Source: Sapria himalayana
Lineage: Eukaryota; Streptophyta; Magnoliopsida; Malpighiales; Rafflesiaceae
DNA length: 64,000 nt
Reading direction: 5' to 3'
Assembly (NCBI GenBank): GCA_029783825.1
Contig: JAREIK010002979.1
Coordinates: 1,109,101 to 1,173,100, forward strand
Shown in pieces: positions 1 to 12,498 of the stretch. The translations under genes and the position numbers were made by a program. The notes under the pieces were generated by a model. That model had not been told where the DNA came from and searched no databases. It saw only the letters and a program-made list of their open reading frames with translations. Each line of letters starts with the position of its first letter. Within the stretch, counting starts at the first letter, position 1.

Positions 1-167
1 ATATATACTATTATATACAACTAGATATAGACATATATCAAGACATATACAGATAATTGTAGAGGTATACAATTATATATACTATCAATAGAAAGAAGAA
101 TATAGATAGATAAATAAATAGATAGGTAGATAGATTGTAGAAATGTAGATAAAATTATAGATACATC
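1..167. repeat. AT-rich sequence with short GATA-polarity stretch
   Basis: The first ~95 bases are TATA-rich without clear structure. From about 96 to 167 the + strand reads as degenerate GATA repeats. At about 168 it switches abruptly to the opposite polarity (TCTA), making a head-to-head junction. No gene is seen. Confidence 0.7.
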
Positions 168-1018
168 TATCTATCTATCTATGTGTCTTTCTATCTGTCG
201 ATATTTTTATATATCTATATGTACATCTATCTCTGTATCTATCTCTCTATTTATCTATCTATTTTTATATATCTATATATCTATGTATCTATCCTTCTAT
301 CTATATATCATTTCTATTGGTCTATCTATTTGTTTATCTATCTGTCTATCTATCTTTCTATCTACATATCTTTCTATCTAACTATCTATCTATCTATATA
401 TCTATTTATTTATCTATCAATCTATTTCTCTATATATCAGTTTATCTTATTATCTATATATATGTTTATCTATCTATCTATCAGTCAATTAATCTGTCTA
501 TTTTACTATCTTTTTATCTATCTATCTATCTATCTAAGTGTCTATCTGTCTCTTTATCTTTCTATCTATCTATTTATTCTTCTATCTATATATCTATATA
601 TATCTTTATCTATTTTTCTAAAAACATGTATAACACACTGTCTATATATCTATTTATCTATCTTTCTATCTTTTTGTTTTTCAATCTATCTATAAATCTA
701 ACAATCAATCAATCTATTAATCTGTCTATCAATCTTTAAATCAATGTATCTATTAATCTATCTATTAAAATTACTATCTGTATATCTATCTATCTATCTT
801 TTTATCAATATATCTATCAATCTATTTGTCTATTTTCTATCTATTTATTTATCTATATTTCTATCTATCTCTCTATCTATTTATCTATCTGTCCATCTAA
901 TTATCTATCTATCTAATTATCTATCTATCTTTCTTTATATCTATATATCTAACAATGTATTTGTATATCTATCTTTCTTTCAATCTCTTTTTCAATATGT
1001 CTATCAATATATATATCT

Positions 1019-1058
<40 letters not shown>

Positions 1059-2174
1059 CATTCTATCAATCTTTATATCTATCTATTTGTCTTTTTATCC
1101 GTCTATCTATCTGTCTATCTATTTCTCTATCTATCTTTATATTTACTATAAGCTAATCAATAAATCAATCTAACTATCAATCAATCAATCTATCGATTTA
1201 TCTATCTATTTATCTATTTAAATGTCTATCTATCTATCTATATATTTATCTCTCTATGTGATAATCTATCTAACTATCTATTTATCTATATTTATATATA
1301 ACTATCTATATATCCATCCATCTATCTATTTATATGTTTTTCTATTTCTCAATATTTTCCTCTATCTATCTTTCATTATATCTTTCTATCAATCTATTTA
1401 TAAATCTCTCTATCAATCTATCTATCAAACTATTTTTTAATCTATCAATCAATCAATCTAACTATCTATCTACCAATCAATCAATCTACCTATCTAACAT
1501 CTTTTTCTCTCTATCTACTTATCTATCTATCTATCTATCAATCTCTTTATTAATCTATCTATTAACCTATTAATAATCAATCTATCTATCCATCTATTTA
1601 TTTCTTTATTTATTTGACTATCTATCAGTATATATATATATCTATCATTCTATTTATCAATCTGTTAGTCTTTATATATATCTATCTATCAATCAATTTG
1701 TATATCTATATATTTGTCTATCAATCAATCAATCATTCATTCTATCTATCTGTATATTTATCTATCAATCAATCAATCAATCTGTCTATCTCTCTATCGC
1801 TTCTATCTATCTATCTATTTTTTTGTTATCTTTCTATCAATATGTAGTTTTATTTCTCTATCTTTCTATCAATATGTAGTTTTATTTCTCTATCTTTCTA
1901 TCTATATATCTATCTATTTGTCAATCAATCTATCTTTATATCTATCTATATTTCAACATATCTATCTTTCTATCTATCTATCTACCTATCTATCTGTCTT
2001 TCAATATATTGATCTATATGTCTATCTTTATGTATTTCTATTTATCTACCTACCTACCTATCTATCTATATAGTTTTCTCTCTTTCTATGTATCTATCTA
2101 TATATCTATATGTCTATATATTTGTCTATCTATTTGTATATCTATCTGTATATCTATCTATCTATCTATTTGTC

Positions 2175-2205
<31 letters not shown>

Positions 2206-2919
2206 TTATCTATCTATCTTTCTATCTATCTTTCTATCTATCTATCTGACTATCTATCTATCTATATTTTTAACAATCTCTCTATAAATCTAACTATTAA
2301 TCTATGTATCAATCTATCTATTAATCTCTCTATCATTCTATCTATCTATTTGTCTTTCAACCTATCTACATATCTATCTGTCAATCTATCTATCTACCTA
2401 TCTATCTATCTATTAATATGTCTATCTATCTATTTATCTATTTGTCTATCTATCTACCTTTTTGTCTATCTATCTATCTTTCTATCTATTTATGTATCTA
2501 TATGTCTTTTTGTCTCTTTATCTCTTTGTCTATTTATATGTATATATGTCTATCTATATATATCTCTATCAATATAATATCTTTATCTATCTATCTTTGT
2601 ATCTATCTTTCTATCAATTTTTTATTTTTCTGTCGATTAATTTGTTTATAAATCTGTCTATCAATCTATCTATCATTCTATATATCAATCTTTTTAAGAA
2701 TCTATCTATATATCTATCAATCTACATATCTGTCTATCTATTTATCTTCTTAACTGTCTATCAATTTGTCTATCTATATTTCTAGCAATCTGTCAATAAA
2801 ACTTTCTATCAATCTATCTTTCTATCTAACTATATATCTATATATCTATTTTTCTATCTTTTTGTCTATCTAACTATCTATCTATTGATTTATCTATCAT
2901 TCTATCACTTTATCTATCA

Positions 2920-2950
<31 letters not shown>

Positions 2951-3694
2951 CTATCTATCTTTATTTCTTTCTATCTATCTATCTGTCAATCTTTCTATTT
3001 GTAAATCTATTTTTCATTCTATCTATCTGTATATCTATCTTCTATATATCTGTCTATCTATTTGTATGTCTATCTGTCTATCTATTTGTCTTTCTATATA
3101 TCGATCTAACTAACTATCTATCTATCTATATGTTTATCTATTTGTCTATCTTTCTATCTAATAGTTTATATATTTGTCTATCTATCTGTATATAAATTTG
3201 TCTATCTGTCTATCTATCTATCTCTCAATTAATATATCTTTCTAACTATCTATTTATCTATTTGTCTAACTATTTGTCTATCTCTCTGTCTATCTATCTT
3301 TTTATCTATTTGTCTATCTATCTATATATTTATTTATCTGTCTATCTGTCTATCTATCTATTAACCTATCTATCTACCTATCTATTTGTCTATATATATG
3401 TCTATCTATCCTTCTATCTTTCTATCTTTCAATTTGTCATCTATCTATCTATCTAACTATCTATATGTCTATCTATCTCTTTATCTATTTGTATATCTAT
3501 CTTTCTATCTATGTGTCTATCTTTCTATCTATCAATCTATTTATCAATTATCAATCTGTCTATCAATCTATCTATCTATATGTCTATCTATATATCTATC
3601 TATCTATCTAACTATCAATTAATCTATATAACTATCTATTTTTCTATCTATCTATCTATTAATGTATTTGTCTATCTATCTATATAACTATATG
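168..3694. repeat. Degenerate (TCTA)n tetranucleotide array
   Basis: The + strand is almost pure TCTA with scattered substitutions (TCAA, TTTA, TGTC, TATA) and 4-bp register kept over long stretches. It contains a compound (CA)n(TA)n block at 1019-1058, an (AT)n block at 2923-2950 and a perfect 32-bp tandem duplication near 1829-1892. Because TCTATCTATCTA has no stop codon in any frame, all three + frames stay open and encode S-I-Y-L repeats; these are not genes. The array ends one triplet before a CACTA terminus at 3695. Confidence 0.95.
1019..1058. repeat. Compound (CA)n(TA)n microsatellite
   Basis: About 11 CA units are followed directly by about 9 TA units, inside the TCTA array. Similar compound blocks occur in other arrays at 5279-5318, 19435-19460, 29876-29902 and 35088-35112. 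Confidence 0.95.
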
Positions 3695-4885
3695 CACTAC
3701 AAGAAAATATCGAATGAGCTAGGGAATTTTGGCTAGGGTTAAAATCCCTACCTAATTATCGAGGGATTATCAAGGGAATAACAAATAATTTTTGATTTTA
3801 CTTTAAATTAAAAATTTGCAACGGATTAGTGATGGATTAGTAATGGAAATGTTCGATTTATAATATTGTGTTGCTAATATTTTCGTAGATTTCTACACAA
3901 AAAAAGCACGGAATTTTGCGATGGATTTAGTGATGGTATATCTCTATCTAATTAGATTGAGACTTAATCTATTACTAAATAATTATCTGAATTTTTTTTA
4001 CTTTTTATATTTTCTTGCAAGTGATTATTCCTTAAATTTTATTTTTCACAAAATATATCTATTTAGCTAGGTATTTTTCCCTAACTATTTGGGTTGGGGA
4101 TAATTTTCATCACTATTCTTTAATGATTTAATTTTTTTATATATTATTTATTTTAATATTTTATTTAATTTTGTATATTAAAGATACGTATTCATTGGTC
4201 TATTGATGAGCAATCCTTGAAAGTCACATTCTCTTTGTATAATTATAAAAATAGGTTATTATAAACAAATAATGTAAAAAATATATAAATGCAAAAAATT
4301 TAATATTAATAAAGACTACAATACTATTAATAAAGACTACAATAACTATTAATAAAGATTATAATAACATTAAATTAATAATTCTATAATTTTAAAAATT
4401 TTTAAAGATATTTTAAATACTAAATGAACATATATTAAAATTTCTACGAATAAAAAGATTAAATAATTCATTGTATAATAAAATATAATAATTAACGAAA
4501 AAACTAGTAAATATTAATATTATTTTAACTATAAAAAATATTGTTATGCCTAAAGGACATTTTTTTTAAAATAATTACTAACAAATTTAAAAATTTTAAA
4601 TTATAAAAAAAATTACTAATTTTTCATAATATTTAAATGAAAATAAATTGATATTTAAAGATAAATACAAAGATATTCGCCCCTATTGAAATTTATAAGA
4701 ACTAAATAATTGAGTTAAATTTATCTCTAAAATACCACCAATCCGAGTTGATCTTTAGAGACAAAAACATTTTTTTATCTATAATGATTAATAGGACTAG
4801 GTACAGGAATGTCTTGCCACACAGGAGCGTCAAAGTCGAGCATTGAGCATGCTCGATATTTGGTACAATTTTAAAATTTAAAATA
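3695..4885 (+). mobile_element. CACTA (En/Spm) left terminal arm, truncated
   Basis: It begins CACTACAAGAAAAT, the typical plant CACTA terminus, after the flanking triplet ATG. The subterminal region carries repeated short motifs (GCTAGGGAATTTT, GATGGATTAGTGATGG). The arm is homologous by eye to 11036-12060, to the inner left arm of the 37732 element, and in reverse complement to 27300-28327; shared landmarks include GATGAGCAATCCTTGAAAG near 4206 and 11394. No coding sequence remains. At about 4886 the arm breaks directly into another TCTA array without a right terminus, so it is a truncated element. Confidence 0.85.
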
Positions 4886-5278
4886 CTCTATCTATCTATC
4901 TATCTACCTATCTATCTATCTATCTATCTATCTACCTATCTATCTATATATTTTTCTGTCTATCTATCTATCTACTATCTATTTGTCGATCTATCTATCT
5001 ATTTATTTGTCTAACTATCTATTTGTCTATTTGTCAATCTATTTATCTTTTTATATGTTTATTTGTCTATCTATTTATTTATCTATCTATTTGTTATCAA
5101 ACTTTCTATCAATCAATCAATCTATCTATCTATCTATCTATGGATTTGTCAATTTGTCAATCTGTCTATCTGTCTTTATGTTAATAATCAATCTACCTTT
5201 CTTCTATCTATTTATTTATCTATCTACATATCTATTTATTTTTTTATCTATCTAACCATTTATCTATCTATCCATCAT

Positions 5279-5319
<41 letters not shown>

Positions 5320-6220
5320 CTATCTATCAATATGCCTATTTATTTATCTATCTATCTTTCTATCTGTCTATCTGTCTAAATATTTTTATATCTATCTACT
5401 TTTCTGTCTATCTATTTATTTGTCAATCTGTCTATCTATCTATCTATATATCTTTCTATTTATCTATCTGACTATCTATATATCTTACTATCTCTTTATC
5501 TATCTATCTATCTCTCAATTTATCTATCTATCTTTCTTTCTTTCAATTTATCTATCTATCTCTCAATTTATCTATCTATTTATCTATCTATCTATCTTTG
5601 TATCTTTCTATCTGTGTATTTATCTATTTCTCTATCTATCTATCTATCTTTGTATGTGTCTCTATACTATGTGTCTATGTGTATATCTATCTATCTATCT
5701 ATCTATCTATTTGTCTATATGTCTATCTATCTGTCTATTTGGCTATCTATCTATCTATCTATCTATATGTCTATATTTCTATTTATCTATCTATCTATCT
5801 ATATATGTGCCTATCTTTCTGTTTGTCTAATATTTTATCTATCTACTTATCTTTCTATCTATCTATATGTCTAATCTATCAATATTTTTATCTATGTATC
5901 TATCTATCTATTTATCTATCTATCTATTTATTTTCCAATTTGTTTATCTCTATATCTTTATATCTATCTATCTATCTATCTATATCTCTATTTGGCTATC
6001 TATCTATATATCCATTTGTCTATTTATTTATATGTCTATCTTTCTATATTTCTATATACATATCTATCTAATTATCTAACTATCTATCCATCTGTATATC
6101 TATCTATCTGTCAAACTATCTATCTATCTAATTATTTTTCTTTATATGTATCAATCTCTTTATATATCTATCTATCTAAATGTTTATCTATCATCACTTA
6201 GTCTATATAGCTACACATCT
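4886..6220. repeat. Degenerate (TCTA)n array
   Basis: Same polarity and texture as the array at 168-3694, from which it is separated by a truncated CACTA arm. It includes a (TA)n(TG)n block at 5279-5318. Open frames here encode S-I-Y-L repeats and are artefacts. It ends exactly at a CACTA terminus at 6221. Confidence 0.95.
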
Positions 6221-7010
6221 CACTACAAAAAAGCGCAAATAGTTAAAGAAATTTCCCTAGCTATTTAGGCTTATTCCATCACTAAAATATAATTATGATG
6301 GAATTACTAGAGAAATTATCCCAAGCTAAAGTGCATGTCACAATTTTATTTTCAACAATTTTTTATTTATATGAGAAAACTAAATCCTTACCAAATTTTT
6401 TAACGTCTAAAATTCCCTAGCTAATTATATTTTTTCTTGCTAATTTTGATTGTAATTATAAGTTACAGATAAGTCTCTAGCTAAATTAGAGAGTAAAAAA
6501 TCCCTAGCTATTTTAATTCCAAAATTATTTTCACAATTTTATTTTTTTACAAAAAAATTGATTACATATTTTAAAGTTTTTATATTAAATTTAATAAAAA
6601 CATAAAATATAAACCAATATATATAATTAACAAAAAATAAAAGCAGTTAATATATTATTCTGATACAATTTGTTACATAGTTAATACAAAAACATAACAA
6701 TATTTTATTACACCTTCTTCTTCATCAATGTTGATGAAGCCTATGTGGCACAGAGCTACATTTTTGAATTGTGAGCCACCACCAGAGAAAGTGAGATATT
6801 CGCATATAACTTTAAGCCTTTTCTAATGTCCCTTCACTTCTACAAGCTTCATATGGGGAACATTATGGCATCATATCCGTATGAAATTTAAACCAATAAA
6901 TCAAATTAAAATAAATAAATAAAAATAGTTTTATTTTGATAAATATATGGTAAAATAATGCAATACAACTTATACCTTATATATAATACTATAGTATATA
7001 TGTACATATA
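6221..7010 (-). mobile_element. CACTA terminal arm (probably the right end of a minus-strand element)
   Basis: It starts CACTACAAAAAAGC, preceded by TCT, followed by CCCTAGCTATTTAGGC and related subterminal motifs. The first ~750 bp align by eye with 19908-20640, including a shared stretch around CTTCTACAAGCTTCATATGG (6838 and 20540). The minus orientation is inferred because coding remnants beyond it read on the minus strand and because the similar arm at 19908 lies opposite a reverse-oriented left arm. A TATAC palindrome cluster lies at about 6970-7010. The partner end was not found. Confidence 0.75.
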
Positions 7011-7029
7011 TACTACAAAAACTACAGAT

Positions 7030-7185
7030 TCAAATCCCCAACCTTGATGTCCCTAGCCATAACGTCATATTCATTGCCAACGAAATCACCATATCCCATA
7101 GATTCCAAAATATCAAATGATAAAATCATAGTTCAAGGGAAGAATTGCATTAGGCACCTATGAAATGTTAGAAATGCACATTTAG
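7030..7185 (-). pseudogene. Unidentified minus-strand coding remnant (copy 1)
   Basis: On the minus strand, after a splice-acceptor-like CTAACATTTCATAG, the sequence reads VPNAILPLNYDFII, then a stop, then after a frameshift GDFVGNEYDVMARD. The same protein segment, better preserved, occurs at 21832-21990. Conservation of the protein-like reading between two diverged copies suggests former coding sequence. The family is not recognised. This copy is broken by a stop and a frameshift. Confidence 0.45.
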
Positions 7186-7925
7186 TAATTATCTAGTATT
7201 CACTGCTTGATAGAGCTACCTTTAACTCGCATATCTAAAAACACATATCTAAAAACTCATGATCTAGTAGTATTCACAGTAAATATGTTTATATCATATT
7301 AAACTATAAAATTTTTAAAAAAATAAAGCTTTGTGAATAGGAATGTGCCTTGGCACTACCAAGGCTAGGAATTCCTTGCTTTGGTAGTTTATGACACACA
7401 CAATGCAAACATGTGGACTATTACATGTGTATGCACACATGAAATGTAATATTATAATATATGTTTCTCTCTCTCTTTAGCTCATTAACATCTAAAAATC
7501 TTAATATATAAATTAATAGAACATATAAATGTACAATGTGAATATATAATTCTCATTGTATTAAGTCAACTCACATACGTTAATGTCCATTACCATCTAG
7601 CTCATTACCATTTGCCTAGATACCAAAGTTTATATCACATAGCTTCACTGCTTGCTCCTGAGTAATCATAGGTTGCAAGAAGTCCCTATTATCTTGCTAA
7701 ATCAAACTTGTTGAAAAAAAATCAAGAGCTAATAGTGAACGAATACATGATGTGGTACCACCAGGGGCACCAACGGTGCTTAATGCTAGACAACTATTGA
7801 TAGTACTACTAAAAAACACATAATGGTGCTTGCTCACCACCTACTCACAATTCAAGTCAAATAAAAATAGGCTTAGAAACACAAAATGTGGAACAACATG
7901 ATAATCAATTGTTAATAACTATAAC

Positions 7926-8138
7926 TTAAACTTCATTAACAAGATCAATAAAATGACCATATTCTAGAACTAAATTGGGCTCGTCATAGCTCATATTGAT
8001 GAGATCGCATTTATGGTGCATAAAAGCAAGTGTTTTCACCATTTGAGTGTCATTATCTAGAGTAAATATGAACGACTAATAAAAGCTAGCTGACCTCCAT
8101 TGTAGTCTACCATGCAATAATCGGGTGCCACATCTTGT
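7926..8138 (-). pseudogene. Possible MULE (mudrA-like) transposase N-terminal remnant
   Basis: The minus strand reads QDVAPDYCMVDYNGGQLAF, then after one frameshift DNDTQMVKTLAFMHHKCDL, then INMSYDEPNLVLEYGHFIDL and a stop at 7926. The pattern Y-x-G-G, a D-rich strand, a hydrophobic helix, then L/I-x-x-x-Y-x-x-P resembles the N-terminal region of plant Mutator-like transposases before their zinc-finger domain. This is pattern similarity only; no DDE domain was found nearby. It lies inside the CACTA-type region starting at 6221. Confidence 0.35.
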
Positions 8139-8149
8139 AGTAGTATGGC

Positions 8150-8385
8150 ATGTTCCATGTGATAGTGTTAGAGTGGATGTGTGTGTGGAAAGGTTGTGGG
8201 CAGTTATATGCATGTAGTGTGGCATTTTTTGTGAGGAAGTGTGGGCAAGAATGAAAATAGTGTGTTACGGCAGTGTACAAAATAAATATAGTGCTGAAAA
8301 TTTAAAAATAAAATAATAAAAAATGATTTAGTGTGTGGGTTATACTTTGGCTAATAGGTATTTTAGCTACACCAATTTGTGTTGG
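8150..8385. repeat. Dispersed non-coding segment shared with 23385-23625
   Basis: GTGATAGTGTT, GGATG, TGTGTGGAAAGG, TTATATGCATGTAGT and AAATATAGTGC occur in the same order here and at 23385-23625. The two regions are diverged copies of one element interior. No coding signal was seen. Confidence 0.65.
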
Positions 8386-8523
8386 CTCGCACTAAAGGAA
8401 GTAATCTGGCTTTCTTCTGGTCACTTTTGGCTCTCCTCTTCTTGGTGCAATCTCAAACTGCATCAATTTTAAGGCTCAAACTGCATCAACACATATACAT
8501 AAACTCTCATTTCTCAACATAAA

Positions 8524-8645
8524 CATTTCAAAAGAAAAATCAAAATCAAAATCAAAATCAAAATCAAAATCAAAAACAAAATCAAAAATAAAATCAAAAA
8601 CAAAATTAAAAACAAAAGTAAAAACAAAATCAAAAACAAATATCA
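8524..8645. repeat. Hexanucleotide (AAATCA)n microsatellite
   Basis: About 20 units of AAATCA / AAAACA in direct tandem. The minus-strand open frame through it (FDFDFDFVF repeats) is a repeat artefact. Confidence 0.9.
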
Positions 8646-8850
8646 AGACATGTATGGACATGTGACACTTGAAGTAATCAACTTCCAAAATAGTTGCCAT
8701 GTTTGCACAGCAGATGTCCTACAAAGAATCATGATTTGGTTAGTCAGCCAAGCAAAGAACAAAACTAGAATTAAGAACAACGATGCCGCCAAATAAATCT
8801 CTTCCTATTTAGCTACACATATAAAAATTCATGTGCCCAAAAGTTGCTCA

Positions 8851-8970
8851 TTATTCCTTCTTCATGAAGTGAGTAGATAAGAGCCTTGAGATTCCAAATG
8901 CAGTGAAAGACTTGTAGTGAAGTAGCTCTTTCAACTTATCATCGCATATCATTTTTTCTATCTGATGGAT
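8851..8970 (-). pseudogene. Unidentified minus-strand coding remnant
   Basis: The minus strand reads about 39 codons without a stop: IHQIEKMICDDKLKELLHYK followed by SFTAFGISRLLSTHFMKKE and a TAA at 8851-8853. Composition is protein-like. A further minus-strand patch (CEDALSHSDVVKKM) lies just downstream of 9100. The family is not recognised. It could be transposon cargo or part of a transposon gene of the 6221 element. Confidence 0.35.
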
Positions 8971-9189
8971 CTTTTTTAAAAACGAAAAAATTTAGTGATT
9001 AATTGAAATTGAAGAATAGAACCATATATTATCATCGGGGGGAGGTGAAGACAATGAATGTTGGCATACTTGTAAATTATTTTTTTATAAAGTCTCACAT
9101 CTTCTTTACAACATCAGAATGAGATAATGCATCTTCACATATACCAAAACATTTATAAGAGCATATGAAAGAGAAATAAGAAGCTAGAA

Positions 9190-10240
9190 ATCTAGAATTA
9201 ATTTGTATACATTTATGTATAACTATATATAACTACTTATATGAATATATATATGACTATATTTTTAACTATATAAATCTATTTATAACTAAATATAATA
9301 TAGCTATAAGAACATATAACTATAAATAATTGTCTTTTACTATATGTATAACTTTAAAGACATTATAAATAACTATATTTAAATATATAATTAACAAAAT
9401 ATATGTAATATACAATTTTATTTATTAGTATATAAAAATGTATTTAAATATATCCATGCCTATACATAACTATATGTATAAATATATTAAATTATATAAA
9501 AAAGATATATACCTTCATGTATAAATATAAGTATAACTATATATGTAACTATATGTATAACCACATGTAATTATATTTATAATTAGATGTATAACAACAT
9601 ACAACATTATGTTTAACTATATTTGGATAACAATATATAAATAATTGTATAACAATATAAAACTCTATATATCTAAATATAACTATATTTGTTACTATGT
9701 ATACATATATGTAAATCTATAAATTTGTTTATAACTTTGTATACATTTATGTATAACTACATATAACTACTTGTAGGAATATATATATATATATAACTAT
9801 ATTTTTAACAATATAAATCCATTTATACCTAAAAATAATATGGGTATAAGAACATATAACTATAAATAATTGTCTTTTACTATATGTATTACTATAAAAA
9901 CATTATACATAACTATATTTAATTATATAATTAAAATATTCTATATTTAATATACAATTTTATATATTAGTTTATAAAAATTGTATTTAACTATATCTAT
10001 GCTTATACATAACTATATGTATAAATATATTAAATTTTATGAAAAAATATATATACCTACTTGTATAAATATAAGTATAACTATATGTGTAACTATATGT
10101 ATAACCACATGTAACTATATTTATAATTTCATGTATAACAATATACAACATTATGTTAACCTATGTGTATAACTATATGTAAATATTTGTATAATTATAT
10201 AAAACTATATATAATTAAATATAGTTATATTTGTAACTAT
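9190..10240 (+). repeat. AT-rich tandem repeat, ~0.53-kb monomer, ~2 copies
   Basis: Built of AACTATATGTATAA-type words in a higher-order unit. The landmark TTTGTATACATTTATGTATAAC occurs at about 9202 and again at about 9736, giving a ~534-bp period, and the words between follow the same order in each copy. The same satellite is found in the same orientation at 42600-44060 and in reverse orientation at 23930-25190. No coding sequence. Confidence 0.8.
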
Positions 10241-11035
10241 CTCTTTCTATTCAAATTAGGCATATAGTGTTGAGATTAATAAGTTCAAAAATGATTTTTT
10301 TTATTACAGTTTGCATCTCTTAGAAAAGATTAATAAGTTGCACATTCATCTTATCAAACACTTATCTATCACAACCATCCTATGTATATTTTTTCTTATA
10401 AAAAGTAAACATTATGAATCACTAATTGGGTAATTAATTATTTTTTTAATATTATTAATTTTTGTAGTCTAACATATATTTTTCTATTATACTTTATTTT
10501 GGTCAATTGTTTTAGTTTATTAGTTAATATTCTTTAAAAAAAGTATCTTTCTTTTGAATTATAAATCATAAATTTCGAAAATAATTATATTTTTAGAAAT
10601 TGATTTTTTCAATTTAAAATTAAAGTTACAAATTAAATATTTTATTTTTAATCTTTTATTTTTAAATTTTTTACTCTCAAACATGTGCTATCTATCTAAT
10701 TTTCAATTTAAATTTTTAATACTTTCAATTATTAAGAAAATATTATCTATATATAGCATATATGAATGTGTCTATTTTCATAGTTGTCATGTCATCTCAT
10801 TTATAACCATAACAAGAAAATATCAACTCAACTTTGAATCTTAATGAAATTTTATAGATGTAACAAATTTACTTTACATCCCACTTATAAAAGACATTCG
10901 TTATAATACTTTAATATATATATCTTTATTGACATCAATATTATGTGGAAATATTTTTTTCTTTTAAGTAGACACCAAACCAACTATCAAAGAAATTATA
11001 TTATGAATATTTTCTAAATTGATAAATTCTCAGTA
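10241..11035. other. AT-rich sequence, nothing recognised
   Basis: AT-rich, stop-dense in all frames. No repeats, termini or coding signals were recognised. Confidence 0.5.
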
Positions 11036-12060
11036 AAAATATTTTCAGATCTAGACAAAATCCATCACTAATATTTTTGTAAATTTAACGCAAAGAAAAG
11101 CAGGGAATTTAGCGATAGATTTAGGGACGTAATTTCCCTATCTAATTAGATTGAGACAAAATATGTCGCTAAATAATTATCTGAATTTATTTTTTTATAA
11201 TTTTATATATAATTGGAAGTGATACTTCCTTAATTTTATATATAATTATCTGCATTTAGCTAGGGATTTTTCCTTAGCTATTTGGGCTTTTAATAATTTC
11301 TGTCGCAAATTTATGATAATTTAATTTTGTTAGCATTATATATTTTAATATTTTTTGTAATTTTCTATATTAAGGTATGTCATTGTCTATAGATGAGTGA
11401 TCCTTGAAAGATACAATCTACTCGTATAATTATAAAAATAGGATATTATAAAAAAATTTTATAAATATATAAATATGAATAAAAATGTATATTAAATAAG
11501 ATAAATAACTATTTTTTTGATTAAAAATTAATCAAAAAATTATACAAAATATTTTTCTGATATTTTTAACTATGATATTTAAATATTTGTATTAAAAAAC
11601 AATATATAATTTATTATTTAATTATAATAAATTTGAAAATATTTTATTTAAAAAATAAACATAAATAAAAATTACTACTAATAAAATGCTAAAATAAACA
11701 ATTCTTTGATTAAATAAAAAAATTTATAAAAATATATGAATTAATGAATAAGCAAGTAAATATTAATATTATTCTTACAATCATAAAATATTTTTATGAT
11801 TGTAGGAATCTTTAAAAAAATAATGAGTAAAAGATTTGAAAATTTTGAATTAAAAAAAATTCAAAATTTTTATAAAATTTAAAAGATAATAAATTGATAT
11901 TTAAAGATTAATACTTAGAAGATTTAATTACATCAAAAAAATTTTGATGATTTAAAAAATAAATATCTAAGTGTGGTTATTAAATGAACACTTCAAAGAT
12001 TAAAATTTATAATGACTAAAATATTCAAATTTTATGCTTTTATAATTATTTCATATTATA
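11036..12060 (+). mobile_element. CACTA left-arm copy lacking its terminus
   Basis: Aligns by eye with 3860-4700: GAATTTAGCGATAGATTTAG, CCCTATCTAATTAGATTGAG, GCATTTAGCTAGGGATTTTTCC, then GATGAGTGATCCTTGAAAG near 11394. The first ~165 bp including the CACTA terminus are absent. It sits immediately upstream of the captured pyruvate kinase segment. Confidence 0.75.
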
Positions 12061-12498
12061 TTAATAATAAATAAATTGAGACATTAGAATTTAGACATTT
12101 CATGTGGGTTTAGGCCATTGGTAACTCTCTTCTTTTTTTTTTTGATAAATAAGATTCACTATCAAAAAACTCTTTACAAGCTAAGGTATGTTCAATATGC
12201 TACACTCTCTATAAAATACTATGTAAATATCTATTTTGATCTTCCTGATTAGTAGGTCTGCATCCATAGCTTTCCCTTCATGGTAACTCTCTTCTTTAGT
12301 CTAGTGGCTGACAGCTTTCATTTGTGGCCTGTGGGACTTGTTCAGCCAACCTTTTTGGCATTCTTCGTGACATTATTTGTAAACAGGCAGGTGGTTACTG
12401 GTTGCCACTGGCTCATTCACAAACTCTGAAGGCACCATATCACATCTTTTGAAGGGAAATAGGTATTGGGTTATTGAATAGGTAATTAAGACGTCAAT
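12061..12498 (+). other. Probable upstream region of captured pyruvate kinase gene
   Basis: Higher GC and more complex sequence than the surrounding arms. It directly precedes the pyruvate kinase start codon, so it probably includes 5' UTR or promoter carried with the captured gene. No specific promoter element can be named. Confidence 0.3.

Noticed and set aside
183..6201. Many long + strand open frames rich in S, I, Y, L, F
   Set aside because: TCTA repeats have no stop in any frame and always give S-I-Y-L. Frames overlap each other on the same strand and have no other protein features.
168..6220. CRISPR-like array
   Set aside because: The repeat unit is 4 bp with no unique spacers and the context is a plant genome.
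8910..8925. CTTGTAGTG near 8911 as a CACTA right end
   Set aside because: Lacks the T-rich TTTTCTTGTAGTG context and subterminal repeats on its inner side.
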